A stretch of DNA of 47,280 nucleotides, from the NCBI RefSeq assembly GCF_000224145.3, contig NW_004190467.2:1-47280 (forward strand), written 5' to 3'. This stretch comes from Ciona intestinalis (lineage: Eukaryota; Chordata; Ascidiacea; Phlebobranchia; Cionidae). The notes below the pieces were generated by a model, which did not search any database, had not been told where the DNA came from, and saw only the letters and a program-made list of their open reading frames with translations. Shown here one piece after another: positions 1-10,299 of this stretch (within the stretch, counting starts at the first letter, position 1; every line of letters begins with the position of its first letter). The translations under genes and the position numbers were made by a program.

Positions 1-654
1 TCTGTTGCTGCTGGAGTTGTCGTGGCTTTGGTTTCGATCGCTTCGGTTACGTTAAGATGGTTCAGTTGGCTGGGGGTGGGGTGGGTTAATGTGTAGTTAA
101 TTGTTGTTGTTGGTACAGTTGGTGGCGCGATGATGTAAGCACTTGGCTCGACGAATAGAAAGTGGTCGTTTGCTCTGGTTGATTGACAGCCCAACAAACC
201 ATCACATTGTATGATGTAACAATTGGTAAAGTCGGTAAGTTGATGGGTGGGGTCGTGGTGGAACACAAACGTGTTGCATTTATCTGGGTATTCACAATAT
301 ATAGTTAGTGGTCTCTGGTTCAATGGTTACTAGACCAGATGTTATGAGTTTGAGGCTCCTCACTGCCACCATAGGAGGTATGTATGCTTAGTTAGAATTA
401 TTGCAAGACACAAACCAAGTGGTTACTTAAATTATCAGCCATAAAAAAAACCTACCATCACCGCAACATCTGGCTTTACATTCGTTTGAATCGCTCGCCA
501 CAAAATCATCAACGACGATCAAACCATCTGAGTCGGTGTTAGCGCTGAATGCAAGCGATCTACCTTCCAATACAACGTACTCGCAACATGATGACAGTTG
601 TATAGAGAATATTATCCAAAATATAAAGTTCGATGACATTCTTACTAACAACAA
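1..654 (-). CDS. MANSC-domain extracellular protein, N-terminal two exons (runs off window)
   Basis: Two minus-strand exons join in phase: exon 1 from 654 (or the in-frame ATG at 639) to 456, ending at a GTAGGT donor, and exon 2 from 283 to beyond base 1. The ATG at 639 gives a typical signal peptide (MSSNFIFWIIFSIQLSSC). It is followed by a cysteine pattern matching the MANSC domain: ECKARCC at the exon 1 end, then CNTF, NCYIIQC and C further on in exon 2. After the domain the chain becomes Thr/Pro/Asn-rich, like a glycosylated stalk. MANSC is known from LRP11, KIAA0319, HAI-1 and MANSC1, always extracellular. The rest of the protein lies left of the window, so the family member cannot be named. 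The 172-bp intron holds an eroded SINE (about 300-440). Confidence 0.7.
300..440. mobile_element. Eroded tRNA-SINE relic in MANSC gene intron
   Basis: The segment has the same order of blocks as the SINE heads elsewhere in the window: a CTGGTTCAATGGTTACTAG-like tRNA part, then GAGTTTGAGGCTCCTCACTGC (box B region, compare 7965-8000), then AAGACAC and ATCAGCCATA blocks. It is heavily diverged and sits wholly inside the intron 284-455. Confidence 0.4.
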
Positions 655-1349
655 CCAACTAACACTTGGCTTTATACTTGCCTACATGGTTTCAACTTAG
701 CTACAAATTAATTGACTCACTTAACTACTGTTACTATATGTCTATTGTTTATATTTGTGTTGTAATAATGCTTTGTTATGATGTCACAGTAGGTTGGTTT
801 TGAAGTAATTATGACGTCACTATTATAGTTATGAGATCACACAATTGATTTGAATATTTTATTTTACAGAAGCGACATGCTTGGCACCGATAAGTGTGGG
901 ATGCACAGGGGTAGGTAAACACAATGTGTGGGTGGGTAACAGTGAATGTGCAATAATAAATATAAAATAGCAAGAATTAGTGGTTGGTGCAGGGGGGGGG
1001 GGGTCAAAAGTATTTAGCTGCCGTGTCGTCGTTGTGCTGTGGGGAATATTGACAATTATTGATCTATATTATCTTCATATAAAACTAATTCACACGTAAT
1101 ATCTTTATATAAATCACATTACCACCACATGTTTCGCTTACTACAATATACATACCAGCAATATAATATATAAAACATATTTACATACACCCACTAATAT
1201 GAAACTCATTCACACAAAATAAGATAAAACACCGTATGTTTCACTTACTTTATTATGATTAGATTCGAAGCCAATATTTACATAAGTTCCGTCTCCATCT
1301 GGTTGTGCTCGCTGTGGAAGGAACAGTTTCGCTTTAATGTGTACGGGGG
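655..1349. other. Intergenic, AT-rich, no gene seen
   Basis: This is the stretch upstream of the MANSC gene. It contains TGATGTCA/TGACGTCA-like motifs near 780-840, a G-run near 992 and AT-rich sequence. No open frame with plausible splice sites was found on either strand. Confidence 0.5.
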
Positions 1350-1752
1350 GTATTTAATATTTATCCTCGCATGGCGGGCAACGACAGTCGTTTGTAACAC
1401 GGATGTTCTGTTTCATACACCTCGTGCCCGCTTACAAGTTACCACGTATGTAACTTATTTATCCTCGCATGGCGGGGCAACGACAGTCGTTTGTAACACG
1501 GATGTTCTGTTTAATACACCTCGTGCCCGCTTACGAGTTACCACGTATGTAACTTATTCATCCTCACATGGCGGGGCAACGACAGTTGTTATAACACGGG
1601 TGTTCTGTTTCATACACCTCGTGCCCGCTTACGAGTTACCACGTATGTAACTTATTTATCCTCGCATAGCGGGGCAACGACAGTTGTTATAACACGGGTG
1701 TTCTGTTTCATACACCTCGTGCCTGCTTACAAGTTACCATGTATGTAACTTT
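1350..1752 (-). repeat. 98-bp SINE-tail satellite, about 4 copies
   Basis: Four tandem units each carry CTTATTTATCCTCGCATGGC, GTTCTGTTTCATACACCTCG and GCTTACAAGTTACCACGTATG blocks. The orientation is reversed relative to the arrays at 8038 and 41205. The 98-bp length is not a multiple of three, and the apparent open frames only reflect the lack of stops in the unit. The array is followed directly by SINE body sequence (1753-1960). Confidence 0.85.
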
Positions 1753-1960
1753 GTGGGTGATTGTTTTTCTGTGTTGCTGACAATTTATACAAGCACTTGA
1801 TTGACACCCAAGCACTTGATTGACACCCAAGCACTTGATTGACACCCACAAATAGTAGGAACCTAATGACAACCCATGTAAACCCACCGGGGTAGGAGTC
1901 GTATTCGAACCCTCCATCTCCAACCCACGATCGTACGGAACCCTCGCTCTCATCTGACCT
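1753..1960 (-). mobile_element. SINE body adjoining the satellite array, with 19-bp triplication
   Basis: Read on the minus strand, a box-B-like GGGTTCGAATAC is followed by ATGGGTTGTCATTAGGTTCC, related to the AATGGGTTGTC block of better SINE copies, and then by the 98-bp units. A 19-bp unit (AAGCACTTGATTGACACCC) is tandemly present three times at about 1793-1850. Confidence 0.5.
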
Positions 1961-1984
1961 GGTTGGAAGTCCGTGAATGGGTTC

Positions 1985-2080
1985 TATGATGTCATAATGT
2001 TAATATTGTGTCATAATGTTATTATGATGTCACAATGTTATTATGATGTCATCAGGTTATAATGATGTCATAATCATCAT
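1985..2080. repeat. Short repeat of ATGATGTCATAATGTTATT type
   Basis: Several imperfect copies of a ~19-bp unit with TGATGTCATAATGTTAT. The motif TGATGTCAT recurs as a simple-repeat theme in many introns of the window (22270, 23262, 38850), so it is a compositional habit of this genome more than a specific element. Confidence 0.6.
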
Positions 2081-2344
2081 ATTATTGGTAACAAATGAAT
2101 ATTTAAACCGTTGTTAAATATTTTAAGCGGATCGTTGTAAAACGTTGGAAACCCTTAATTTCATTCCCACTTGAACCCATTGTTACGAAACAATAGCTTT
2201 GTGTTGCGACTGTTTCACACAATGGGTTGTAACAATGGTGTTTGTGACATCACAATGTTTACACAGCCTTTCAATTGTTCAGTGGAAAGTTGGAAGTGAA
2301 ATATATTTGGTGGAAACGAGGGTTGATTGTGACATCATGAATGA

Positions 2345-4263
2345 TTATGACATCACCACCTTAAGGTCCACATCGCCCTCATGTGACGACACCCCGTTCT
2401 GCGTCACCGAACTTGCCCCGCCCTTCTTTGATTGACAGATGATTGTTGTGACGAGGATAATTATAAGGAATCCACAAACCGATGTCACCACGGTGAATAT
2501 GAACAACCACGCTGTGGGGTAAAAGATGACGATTAAACATTTATCTTTTGGAACATTTATCAGCAAAACAAAAATCATTGAGATATTTTAACACACAACA
2601 ACTCACGTTGCCCACAGTTGCTGCCATAAAACCCCCAGAAACACGAGCATGTTCCAACCTTGCATTTACCAAAGGGGTTGTTACATTCGCTGTCAGTGAT
2701 ACATGCGGCACCTGTCAGTAAAGTAGTTGAATTATTTCATGATGGAAAACATAAGCAACAAACTTGGGGTGCCAGGATAGCAATGGATGTTTGGATTATT
2801 TTTACAAATTTTCTACACTGTAATAATCAGTAAACATTACAACCAATAAGTTAGATTTGTTTCACAGGATTGTGTGTCTAACTATCCCTGCCTCCCCTGT
2901 ATAGCTGCCCATGTACTTCACCACCAACTTACGCATGCATGATGTTGGGGTGTTGGGTTGATAACCTTGGTTACACGAGCACATCACAAACCCTTCCTCG
3001 CTTGTGTTGCAACTTGTTGATGTTTTGTCGCACATTGAACTGAACGAAGTGTTCCCGTTGCAGAGTATGGTGGGGTCTGGAACATGGGGTTAAATAACAT
3101 AATATCACATAAGCATGACATATGGTTAACTAACACTACAGTGCTAAAATTTAATTAAACACAATAACTTGCACACCCACCCACGACAATCGGGCACGTA
3201 GCTGCAAGATTTACATCCGTTGTAGCAATGGTTGAATTCAATAAACTACAATTCTGCAACAAATATATAATTTAAGAAATAATTCATAACATCGGTTCGA
3301 ACAGGCCTATGGTAGCGTAGATCATATTAATTGAAACAACAAAAAAAGGAAATTAGCAGCAAAATGACAGTCGTTAAAACACGCTACGAGTGAAAACCAC
3401 TCACATATAAGTTGCTGAATTCCTGCTCGATATCCGTGTATGTATTTTGTTGATTCTTAAATATCAACTGATATGAAACTATTGTTGCCATGGTTTGTCT
3501 CTCAGCGTTGAAGACTAGCACCTCGATGAAGGCTGGGTAGGGTTGGAACATTGTGCGTATCTGCGAGGTATATTGTTATTTCTATGGTGTTAATTTATAA
3601 TTATATTATTTCTATGGACACCTACCGTCGTGGTTGCCTCCAATTTTGAAACTTCTTCGTTGAAAACCATCTTACCCCCAAACCAGCGTACTGGATGAAA
3701 TATTATTTATTAGATTTCCATGTTCGAATTGGTTCTATGTAACTTATTTATCCTCACATGGCGGGGCAACGACAGTCGTTATAACACGGGTGTTCTGTTT
3801 CATACACCTCGTGCCCACCTACAAGTTACCACGTACGTAACTTATTTATCCTCACATGGCGGGGCAACGACACTCATTATAACACGGGTGTTCTGTTTCA
3901 TACACCTTGTGCCAGCTTACAAGTTACCACGTATGGAACTTTTAGGATGATTGTTTTTCTGTATGGTTAACAGCTTAAACATTAGCGTTAACTTACCAGT
4001 TGCGCACGCCGATACATTCTGTGCGTTGTTTATCCGATAATAGCCAGGGTTGCATTGGCATTCACAATCACATGACGACGTTGATATGACGTGACACCAC
4101 TCAGATGTTGTGTTCAAACAATTTAAACAAGTTTGTGCTGAAAGTAAAAAAATCCGGTCACAAATGATGATTATGACATCATAAACAGCCATTTATATGT
4201 CATACCTGTACAAAAGGTCATACAAAGTTGAATGATCCACAAATAAACAACAACCATCATCAT
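2345..4263 (-). CDS. SEA and EGF-like type I transmembrane protein, complete gene
   Basis: Eight exons are traceable: 4263-4206, 4137-3997, 3690-3626, 3560-3405, 3253-3181, 3076-2933, 2713-2607 and 2511-2345, about 300 residues. Order: signal peptide (MMMVVVYLWIIQLCMTFC), a Cys-rich EGF-like module (CDCECQCNPGYY), a SEA domain across exons 3-5 (ending YTDIEQEFSNLY then NCSLLNST), a second EGF-like module (CSCNQGYQ), a third (CKVGTCSCFWGFYGSNC), a transmembrane helix (WLFIFTVVTSVCGFLIIILV) and a ~30-residue cytoplasmic tail. This is the layout of membrane mucin-like adhesion proteins. All junctions keep phase except exon 6 to 7, which is off by 2 nt at an ATAT near 2699-2704, perhaps an indel. 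Introns contain 98-bp satellite units (3735-3943). The exact orthologue is not recognised. Confidence 0.75.
3735..3943 (-). repeat. 98-bp SINE-tail satellite, about 2 copies, intronic
   Basis: Two units of the window-wide 98-bp repeat lie inside intron 2 of the SEA/EGF gene, in the same orientation as the 1350 array. A GGATGATTGTTTTTCTGTATGG piece follows that corresponds to the SINE linker region. Confidence 0.85.
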
Positions 4264-5389
4264 ATATTAAATGTCTTGCATTGTAGACACCTGGAATGAA
4301 CGAATAGGTTAACTCTATACAAGTGAGGACCTGGGTTTTACTGCAGAGTTGGCAGATCAACCTCAAACCACAAGCTTAACCCAACCTCCCCACACAATAT
4401 ACATGAAGACTGAATAATTTATTTCGTCCCCGGTTTTTAAAATGTTCTATTTATAACATTTGTTTACATGGTCACGCACCGTTGAACACGAACCAACACA
4501 TTGAATTTATGGGAAATATTTGGGGAGCTCGAAGTTTGAGTTTCGTTTATGGTTGTAATGAGCAAAGAACTTAGTTCTAATCGTTTGCATTAAGCTCTAT
4601 AGTAAACGTTGTTCTTGTTCTTATACTAAGTCTCGTTTGTAATAAAATCGCAACAATTGATATATATTCACATAGATTACAACCCGGAGAAGAACACCAA
4701 TGGGTTTGAAATATAGTCACTTAAGAATAAGCGTAAATACTGTGGTATACCCTCGTTACATTTGGTGTATTAAATTTACCTCTTACACAAGAAATGACTC
4801 GGAACGATAAAATTATTGTAGCGCCACCTAGCTGTTGCCATTATTTAGTTTAAAAACATCAAGTGGCGCTAGAGATTTTCTATCATTAGATTTTCGGGGA
4901 GTACTTGTAACTTTGCGGTGGTTTGTTTTGAATAATATGAAAATATTTTAGGTATTTTCGACGGTGTTTGTGTTTGTGTATTGTAGTTAGTAAGATTGCA
5001 AATAATAAAACTCAACAGTTACTTGTTTGAAGGTATATAGAATATGGTAGTTGTTGGTGAATAGGTGTTTGGTTGGTTGGTGTTGGATGCTTAGAAATGG
5101 AATCCACAGTTAGCGTGGTAAGTGTGGTGTGTGGACATAATATGTTGGTTAAAATATTATAAGTATAGTTGCTCCAATGTAAAAAGTATTTGGTGCAATC
5201 AGCCAAAGTTGCCTAAATATTTGCAACCCACTGTGAGTTGCTTCTTATAAGGTTTAACAGCCACGTTTTTTAACCAAATGCTTTTTCATTTATTTTAAGC
5301 ATGGCGTGTTTTAATGACTGTCGTTTTGCTCCTAATTAAATATGATGTTCGTTATTTTAATCGAGAGTAATATTGAACTTCAATAGACA
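4264..5389. other. Divergent intergenic region
   Basis: The spacer between the minus-strand SEA/EGF gene and the plus-strand coiled-coil gene, so it may hold both promoters. On the minus strand a TTCATTCCAG acceptor-like site near 4291 precedes the first ATG and could be a 5'UTR or trans-splice acceptor. A small inverted repeat, TAGCGCCAC (4819-4827) and GTGGCGCTA (4863-4871), could be a foldback remnant. No further coding exon was seen. Confidence 0.5.
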
Positions 5390-6763
5390 ATGTTGGATTT
5401 GTTGGTGAAGTACGGGGTGGTCAACGAAGATGACATCACCGATTCTGCTGAGAAAATCGTTTCTGTGACGTTATTGGCGCAACTTGTTGAAGTATTGGAA
5501 GGAAAGTTAAAAATGTTTTCGAAGACGCAAACGGATGAAATGAGCGAGGTGCGTGATGTGGCTTATGTGGGGGCATGGGGTCACATAGGTAGGGGGGTAG
5601 CAGGGTGGGTGTTTAGGTGTGGGGTTGGTGATGAGTGCAATCACTGTACTTACAATACTGGTTGTCAAACTAAGGGCTATTACACTGTGGTTCCTTGTAT
5701 TGATTATCAAAGGCTGCGCGTCTCTGTCAGTTTATCTGACTCAAGTCCTCCAAATACTTTGCAACCAATAAGTTCAACAACAGCTACATTATGTTTGATT
5801 GACAGGTGCAAAAGTACGTGGAGCGTGTCCGTGTATTAAGCGACGAACGAGACAAACTAACAACTCAGTTCGACCTCGAGAACGAAAGATTACGAAACCA
5901 ACTTAAAGATCTTATCGCTAAAAGTGGTTCGTATTATGATGTCATAAAGTGTTAATATTAGGGGTGACATAATATCTGTTATGTAGGAATGGTTTATAGT
6001 CTATGTTTGTATATTGAATATGTTATATATGTCTCTTAGAAATGGAGAAACACGAGATGGAAGATATGTGTTCACAAGAAGGGTTGGTGGAGTTGGTCGG
6101 AAGTTCGTTTAGTGAACAAGTAGGTTGTGATGTATGTGGTGTTGGGGTGTATTATTACATATGCCACATTTATATTATACTCATATGATACCCATTAATA
6201 CAGATGGCGTATCTACTTGTCGTTCGTGCCACATTACTAGATAACGTGGATGCTCTGCATGATCAACTCGATAGTTCAACCAAACAACACGATCAACTTA
6301 AACAACAAATAGAGGTATTTGACTTGTTGGTGCCGTGGCTTGTTGATGCTGTGGCTTGTATGTGCCGTGACTTGTTGGTGCTGTGACTTGTTGGTGCCGT
6401 GGCTTGTTGATGCCATGGCTTGTTGGTACCGTGGCTTGTTGGTACCGTGGCTTGTTGGTGCTGGTTTTGTCACCAGAGTTCACAGGTTTAAGCCTCGACA
6501 CTTCCCACTCTTGTTGGTGTCCTTGGGTAAGACACTTAATGGCAAACATAACACCTGCATTATAACAACAACCATGTATATACAAGTTGATACAATTATG
6601 TATGCAACAATGGTACAGGCTTGTAACTATGGTAACACCACAGGCGTTAACAAGTGAGGACAGCGAGTTACGAGGTCGAATGAACAACGCGATGTCCGAG
6701 ATGGGGGGAATGGCTTCCAAGTTGACTGATGCTTTGCGTGAACGAGATCGATTGAAAGACGAG
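5390..6763 (+). CDS. Coiled-coil protein of unknown identity, first five exons
   Basis: Five exons join in phase: 5390-5548, 5806-5926, 6040-6119, 6204-6314 and 6644-6763, with GTGCGT, GTTCGT, GTAGGT, GTATTT and GTGGGT donors. The chain starts MLDLLVKYGVVNEDDITDSA. It continues with heptad-rich, charged sequence (VERVRVLSDERDKLTTQF, LLDNVDALHDQLDSSTK, DALRERDRLKDE), so most of the ~197 residues seen are coiled coil. Intron 4 contains a GCCGTGGCTTGTTG minisatellite. Beyond exon 5 the sequence runs into another minisatellite and a 125-N gap, so middle exons are missing. The probable last exon is at 9605-9739. I do not recognise the family; a tethering or cytoskeletal coiled-coil role is only a guess. 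Confidence 0.75.
6315..6470 (+). repeat. Intron minisatellite starting at the splice donor
   Basis: Imperfect repeats of about 16-32 bp built on GTGCCGTGGCTTGTTGGT begin within about 10 nt of the exon 4 donor at 6315 and continue to about 6470. Confidence 0.75.
6472..6640 (-). mobile_element. SINE-like relic in intron 4
   Basis: Contains GTCACCAGAGTTCACAGGTT, GTTGGTGTCCTTGGGTAAGA and GACACTTAATGGCAAACA, which are the box-B and GTCCTTGGGCAAGACACTTAA blocks of the SINE family in this window. Boundaries are uncertain. Confidence 0.4.
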
Positions 6764-7004
6764 GTGGGTGTGGTGTGTGGGTGGGGGTGCGTGTGGTGTA
6801 TATTTAACATGTTTGTGTATTGGCGCAACCAAGGTGTTTTAGTGGCGTAACATCCTCTTTTTAAGTTTTTAACTCTCATTAGTTATTTTATATTGAGCAT
6901 TTCCCAAATATTCTGTGTGTGGATTGTAAGATTCACCGAAAAAAAACAAGTTTTTTTCCTTTTTTCTAGCAGTGCTGTAGTTGCCTATATATATTGTATG
7001 TTTT

Positions 7005-7602
7005 GTCTACCCCACCCCTTGTATAGTGTGTGTTGTATATAACCCCACCCTTGTATAGTGTGTGTTGTATATAACCCCACCCTTGTATAGTGTGTGTTGT
7101 ATATAACCCCACCCCTTGTATAGTGTGTGTTGTATATAACCCCACCCTTGTATAGTGTGTGTTGTATATAACCCCACCCTTGTATAGTGTGTGTTGTATA
7201 TAACCCCACCCCTTGTATAGTGTGTGTTGTATATAACCCCACCCTTGTATAGTGTGTGTTGTATATAACCCCACCCTTGTATAGTGTGTGTTGTATATAA
7301 CCCCACCCCTTGTATAGTGTGTGTTGTATATAACCCCACCCTTGTATAGTGTGTGTTGTATATAACCCCACCCTTGTATAGTGTGTGTTGTATATAACCC
7401 CACCCCTTGTATAGTGTGTGTTGTATATAACCCCACCCTTGTATAGTGTGTGTTGTATATAACCCCACCCTTGTATAGTGTGTGTTGTATATAACCCCAC
7501 CCCTTGTATAGTGTGTGTTGTATATAACCCCACCCTTGTATAGTGTGTGTTGTATATAACCCCACACCTGTATAGTGTGTGTTGTATATAACCCCACCCC
7601 AT
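7005..7602 (+). repeat. 31/32-bp minisatellite, about 19 copies, running into gap
   Basis: Tandem units of about 31-32 bp (CTTGTATAGTGTGTGTTG plus TATATAACCCCACC), nearly identical, differing mainly in CCCTTG or CCTTG. The array runs directly into the N-gap, so its true length is unknown. Long open frames across it come from the repeat and are not genes. Confidence 0.95.
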
Positions 7603-7727
7603 NNNNNNNNNNNNNNNNNNNNNNNNNNNNNNNNNNNNNNNNNNNNNNNNNNNNNNNNNNNNNNNNNNNNNNNNNNNNNNNNNNNNNNNNNNNNNNNNNN
7701 NNNNNNNNNNNNNNNNNNNNNNNNNNN
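7603..7727. other. Assembly gap, 125 N
   Basis: Run of 125 N. Gaps in this window are all exactly 50 or 125 bases, so they are placeholder sizes. Middle exons of the coiled-coil gene probably fall here. Confidence 0.95.
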
Positions 7728-7796
7728 AAATACTAGAGTAAAAAAAATCAATAAAAACATGGCAGTTAAACCATCACAATACACCAGCATACATAC

Positions 7797-7920
7797 CAGC
7801 TTGACAAATATACGACAATTCCTCCACCCCCGACACGGCGTTCCATTTTCCTTCAACATCAACCGCAACCTTAGCCATCAAACATTCGGGCACCATGCAT
7901 ATTTCCTTATCTATAATTTG
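7797..7920 (-). CDS. Orphan minus-strand exon, unidentified protein
   Basis: A TTGTTGTTATCACAG acceptor just above 7920 and a GTATGT donor below 7797 bound a 124-nt exon with one open frame. It encodes about 41 residues: QIIDKEICMVPECLMAKVAV, then a DVEGKWNAVSGVEELSY segment. Codon use and splice sites look genuine. It lies 70 bp from an N-gap, on the opposite strand to the flanking coiled-coil gene, and no partner exon was found. It may be a nested gene, or the edge of a contig placed in the wrong context. Family not recognised. Confidence 0.5.
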
Positions 7921-7934
7921 CTGTGATAACAACA

Positions 7935-8038
7935 AGATATTAGTGCAACCTGCATCTAGCCCAGAGGTTGCCAGTTCAAGGCTCATCGCTGCTACCATTG
8001 CGGGTGTATGTGTTTTTGGGCAAAACACTTAACAGTAA
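7935..8038 (+). mobile_element. SINE head leading into the 98-bp array
   Basis: CCCAGAGGTTGCCAGTTCAA is followed by GGCTCATCGCTGCTACC and GTTTTTGGGCAAAACACTTA, then directly by the first 98-bp unit (TGTAAGCAGACACAAGGTG). The order tRNA-like part, conserved centre, 98-bp tail matches the copies at 30776-31080 and 14150-14262. Confidence 0.65.
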
Positions 8039-9590
8039 ACTTGTAAGCAGACACAAGGTGTATGAAACAGAACACCCGTGTTATAACAACTGTCGTTGCT
8101 CTACCAAGCGAGGATAAATAAGTTACATACGTGGTAACTTGTAAGCGGGCACGAGGTGTATGAAACAGAACATCTGTGTTGTAACAACTGTCGTTGCCTC
8201 CCATGCAAGGATAAACAAGTTACATACGTGGTAACTTGTAAGCGGGCACGAGGTGTATGAAACAGAACACCCGTGTTATAACAACTGTCGTTGCCTGCCA
8301 TGCGAGGATAAACAAGTTACATACGTGGTAACTTGTAAGCGGGCACGAGGTGTATGAAACAGAACACCCGTGTTATAACAACTGTCGTTGCCCCGCCATG
8401 CGAGGATAAATAAGTTACATACGTGGTAACTTGTAAGCGGGCACGAGGTGTATGAAACAGAACACCCGTGTTATAACAACTGTCGTTGCCTGCCATGCGA
8501 GGATAAACAAGTTACATACGTGGTAACTTGTAAGCGGGCACGAGGTGTATGAAACAGAACACCCGTGTTATAACAACTGTCGTTGCCTGCCATGCGAGGA
8601 TAAACAAGTTACATACGTGGTAACTTGTAAGCGGGCACGAGGTGTATGAAACAGAACACCCGTGTTATAACAACTGTCGTTACCCCGCCATGCGAGGATA
8701 AACAAGTTACATACGTGGTAACTTGTAAGCGGGCACGAGGTGTATGAAACAGAACACCCGTGTTATAACAACTGTCGTTGCCCTGCCATGCGAGGATAAA
8801 CAAGTTACATACGTGGTAACTTGTAAGCGGGCACGAGGTGTATGAAACAGAACACCCGTGTTATAACAACTGTCGTTGCCTGCCATGCGAGGATAAACAA
8901 GTTACATACGTGGTAACTTGTAAGCGGGCACGAGGTGTATGAAACAGAACACCCGTGTTATAACAACTGTCGTTGCCTGCCATGCGAGGATAAACAAGTT
9001 ACATACGTGGTAACTTGTAAGCGGGCACGAGGTGTATGAAACAGAACACCCGTGTTATAACAACTGTCGTTGCCTGCCATGCGAGGATAAACAAGTTACA
9101 TACGTGGTAACTTGTAAGCGGGCACGAGGTGTATGAAACAGAACACCCGTGTTATAACAACTGTCGTTGCCTGCCATGCGAGGATAAACAAGTTACATAC
9201 GTGGTAACTTGTAAGCGGGCACGAGGTGTATGAAACAGAACACCCGTGTTATAACAACTGTCGTTACCCCGCCATGCGAGGATAAACAAGTTACATACGT
9301 GGTAACTTGTAAGCGGGCACGAGGTGTATGAAACAGAACACCCGTGTTATAACAACTGTCGTTACCCCGCCATGCGAGGATAAATAGGTTACATACGTGG
9401 TAACTTGTAAGCAGGCACGAGGTGTATGAAACAGAACACCCGTGTTATAACAACTGTCGTTACCCCGCCATGCGAGGATAAATAGGTTACATACGTGGTA
9501 ACTCGTAAGCAGGCACGAGGTGTATGAAACAGAACACCCGTGTTATAACGACTGCCCTTCCCCCTTACACAACGATAGGTTACATACATG
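8038..9590 (+). repeat. 98-bp SINE-tail satellite, about 16 copies
   Basis: The largest array of the unit in this window: GTAACTTGTAAGCGGGCACG, AGGTGTATGAAACAGAACAC, CCGTGTTATAACAACTGTCG, TTGCC-GCCATGCGAGGATAA and ACAAGTTACATACGTG. Central copies (8230-9330) are almost identical and share the TGCCTGCCATGCGAGG variant; edge copies are more diverged, as expected from unequal exchange. Unit junctions form an imperfect palindrome (AAGTTACATACGTGGTAACTT with one base trimmed). No gene lies within it. Confidence 0.95.
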
Positions 9591-9604
9591 TATATAACCC
9601 CCAG

Positions 9605-9739
9605 GAGTTAAACACATTACTGAGCAGCTTAAGCTTGAGTGGCAGCCTCCCCCATGAAACATACCTCCATAAAGATGACGACATCAACTCATCGTATCTA
9701 CATTTACCACAAAGTGCCACACCCGTTAAAAATATATAA
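9605..9739 (+). CDS. Probable terminal exon of the coiled-coil gene
   Basis: After an ACCCCCAG acceptor, an open frame of 44 codons (ELNTLLSSLSLSGSLPHETY, then DDDINSSYLHL) ends in TAA at 9737-9739, and an AATAAA follows at 9791-9796. It is in phase 0, compatible with the phase 0 end of the exon at 6763, though unseen exons lie between. Assignment to the coiled-coil gene rests on strand and position only. Confidence 0.55.
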   Translation, partial: ELNTLLSSLSLSGSLPHETYLHKDDDINSSYLHLPQSATPVKNI

Positions 9740-9790
9740 CCATCAACATATACTTCATATAAAGCACATACATGTCGTGTTATTCACATC

Positions 9791-9796
9791 AATAAA
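9791..9796 (+). terminator. Poly(A) signal AATAAA
   Basis: AATAAA lies 52 bp after the TAA at 9739, in T-rich sequence; likely the 3' end of the coiled-coil gene. Confidence 0.55.
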
Positions 9797-9799
9797 TTT

Positions 9800-10299
9800 T
9801 ATATCTTCACTTTTTATACAAAGCATTGAGCTGCGTTACCCTAACCTTCTTCAAGTTTCAAATATTTTGTAACAAATTTTATAAAAAGTGTTTTTTTGTT
9901 GAAACATTTTTATATTTCATGACTATGAAAATTCTTTGTATATTTTCTAATTATGTAAAACAAAATGATTTCTTTGTTTGACACCATATCTTGCGTTTGC
10001 CTTACTAACACTGTGATGACGGCGCTTTTAATAAATTAACCGAATAAAAAAATCGTGTTTTAATGTTTGAAAAGGCAAAATTATCTGGAGAGTTTCGAAA
10101 ATATCGGGGACGAAATAAAAACGATGTATATTTTGTGCAACACTGGATATATTCCTGTTGTGCAACACTGGGAATATATGACAGTTGTCACGGGTAAGTT
10201 ACAACTTCGTTAGGTTGTAAACAAGGTTTTGTGAATACGCAACTTATTTATTATTTCTTTAAAAGAAAGTAAAGTTGTTACAGATGCTATTGTTTGATA
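9800..10299. other. AT-rich intergenic region before torsin
   Basis: No exon seen. Direct repeats of GTGCAACACTGG (about 10136 and 10159) and a GTTGTTACAG acceptor-like site just before the torsin start are the only notable features. Confidence 0.45.

Noticed and set aside
4819..4871. TAGCGCCAC / GTGGCGCTA inverted repeat as a regulatory hairpin
   Set aside because: Only 9 bp of stem with a 35-nt loop in AT-rich intergenic DNA; too weak to call on its own.
6985..7602. Minus-strand open frames of ~200 codons (YIQHTLYKG repeats)
   Set aside because: Pure translation of the 31/32-bp minisatellite; open in all three frames and without splice or start context.
8038..9590. Regularly spaced repeats resembling a CRISPR-like array
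   Set aside because: Contiguous 98-bp units with no variable spacers, in a eukaryotic genome, joined to a SINE body.
10294..10299. Torsin start upstream of 10300
   Set aside because: The upstream codon is TTG; the ATG at 10300 gives a normal signal peptide.
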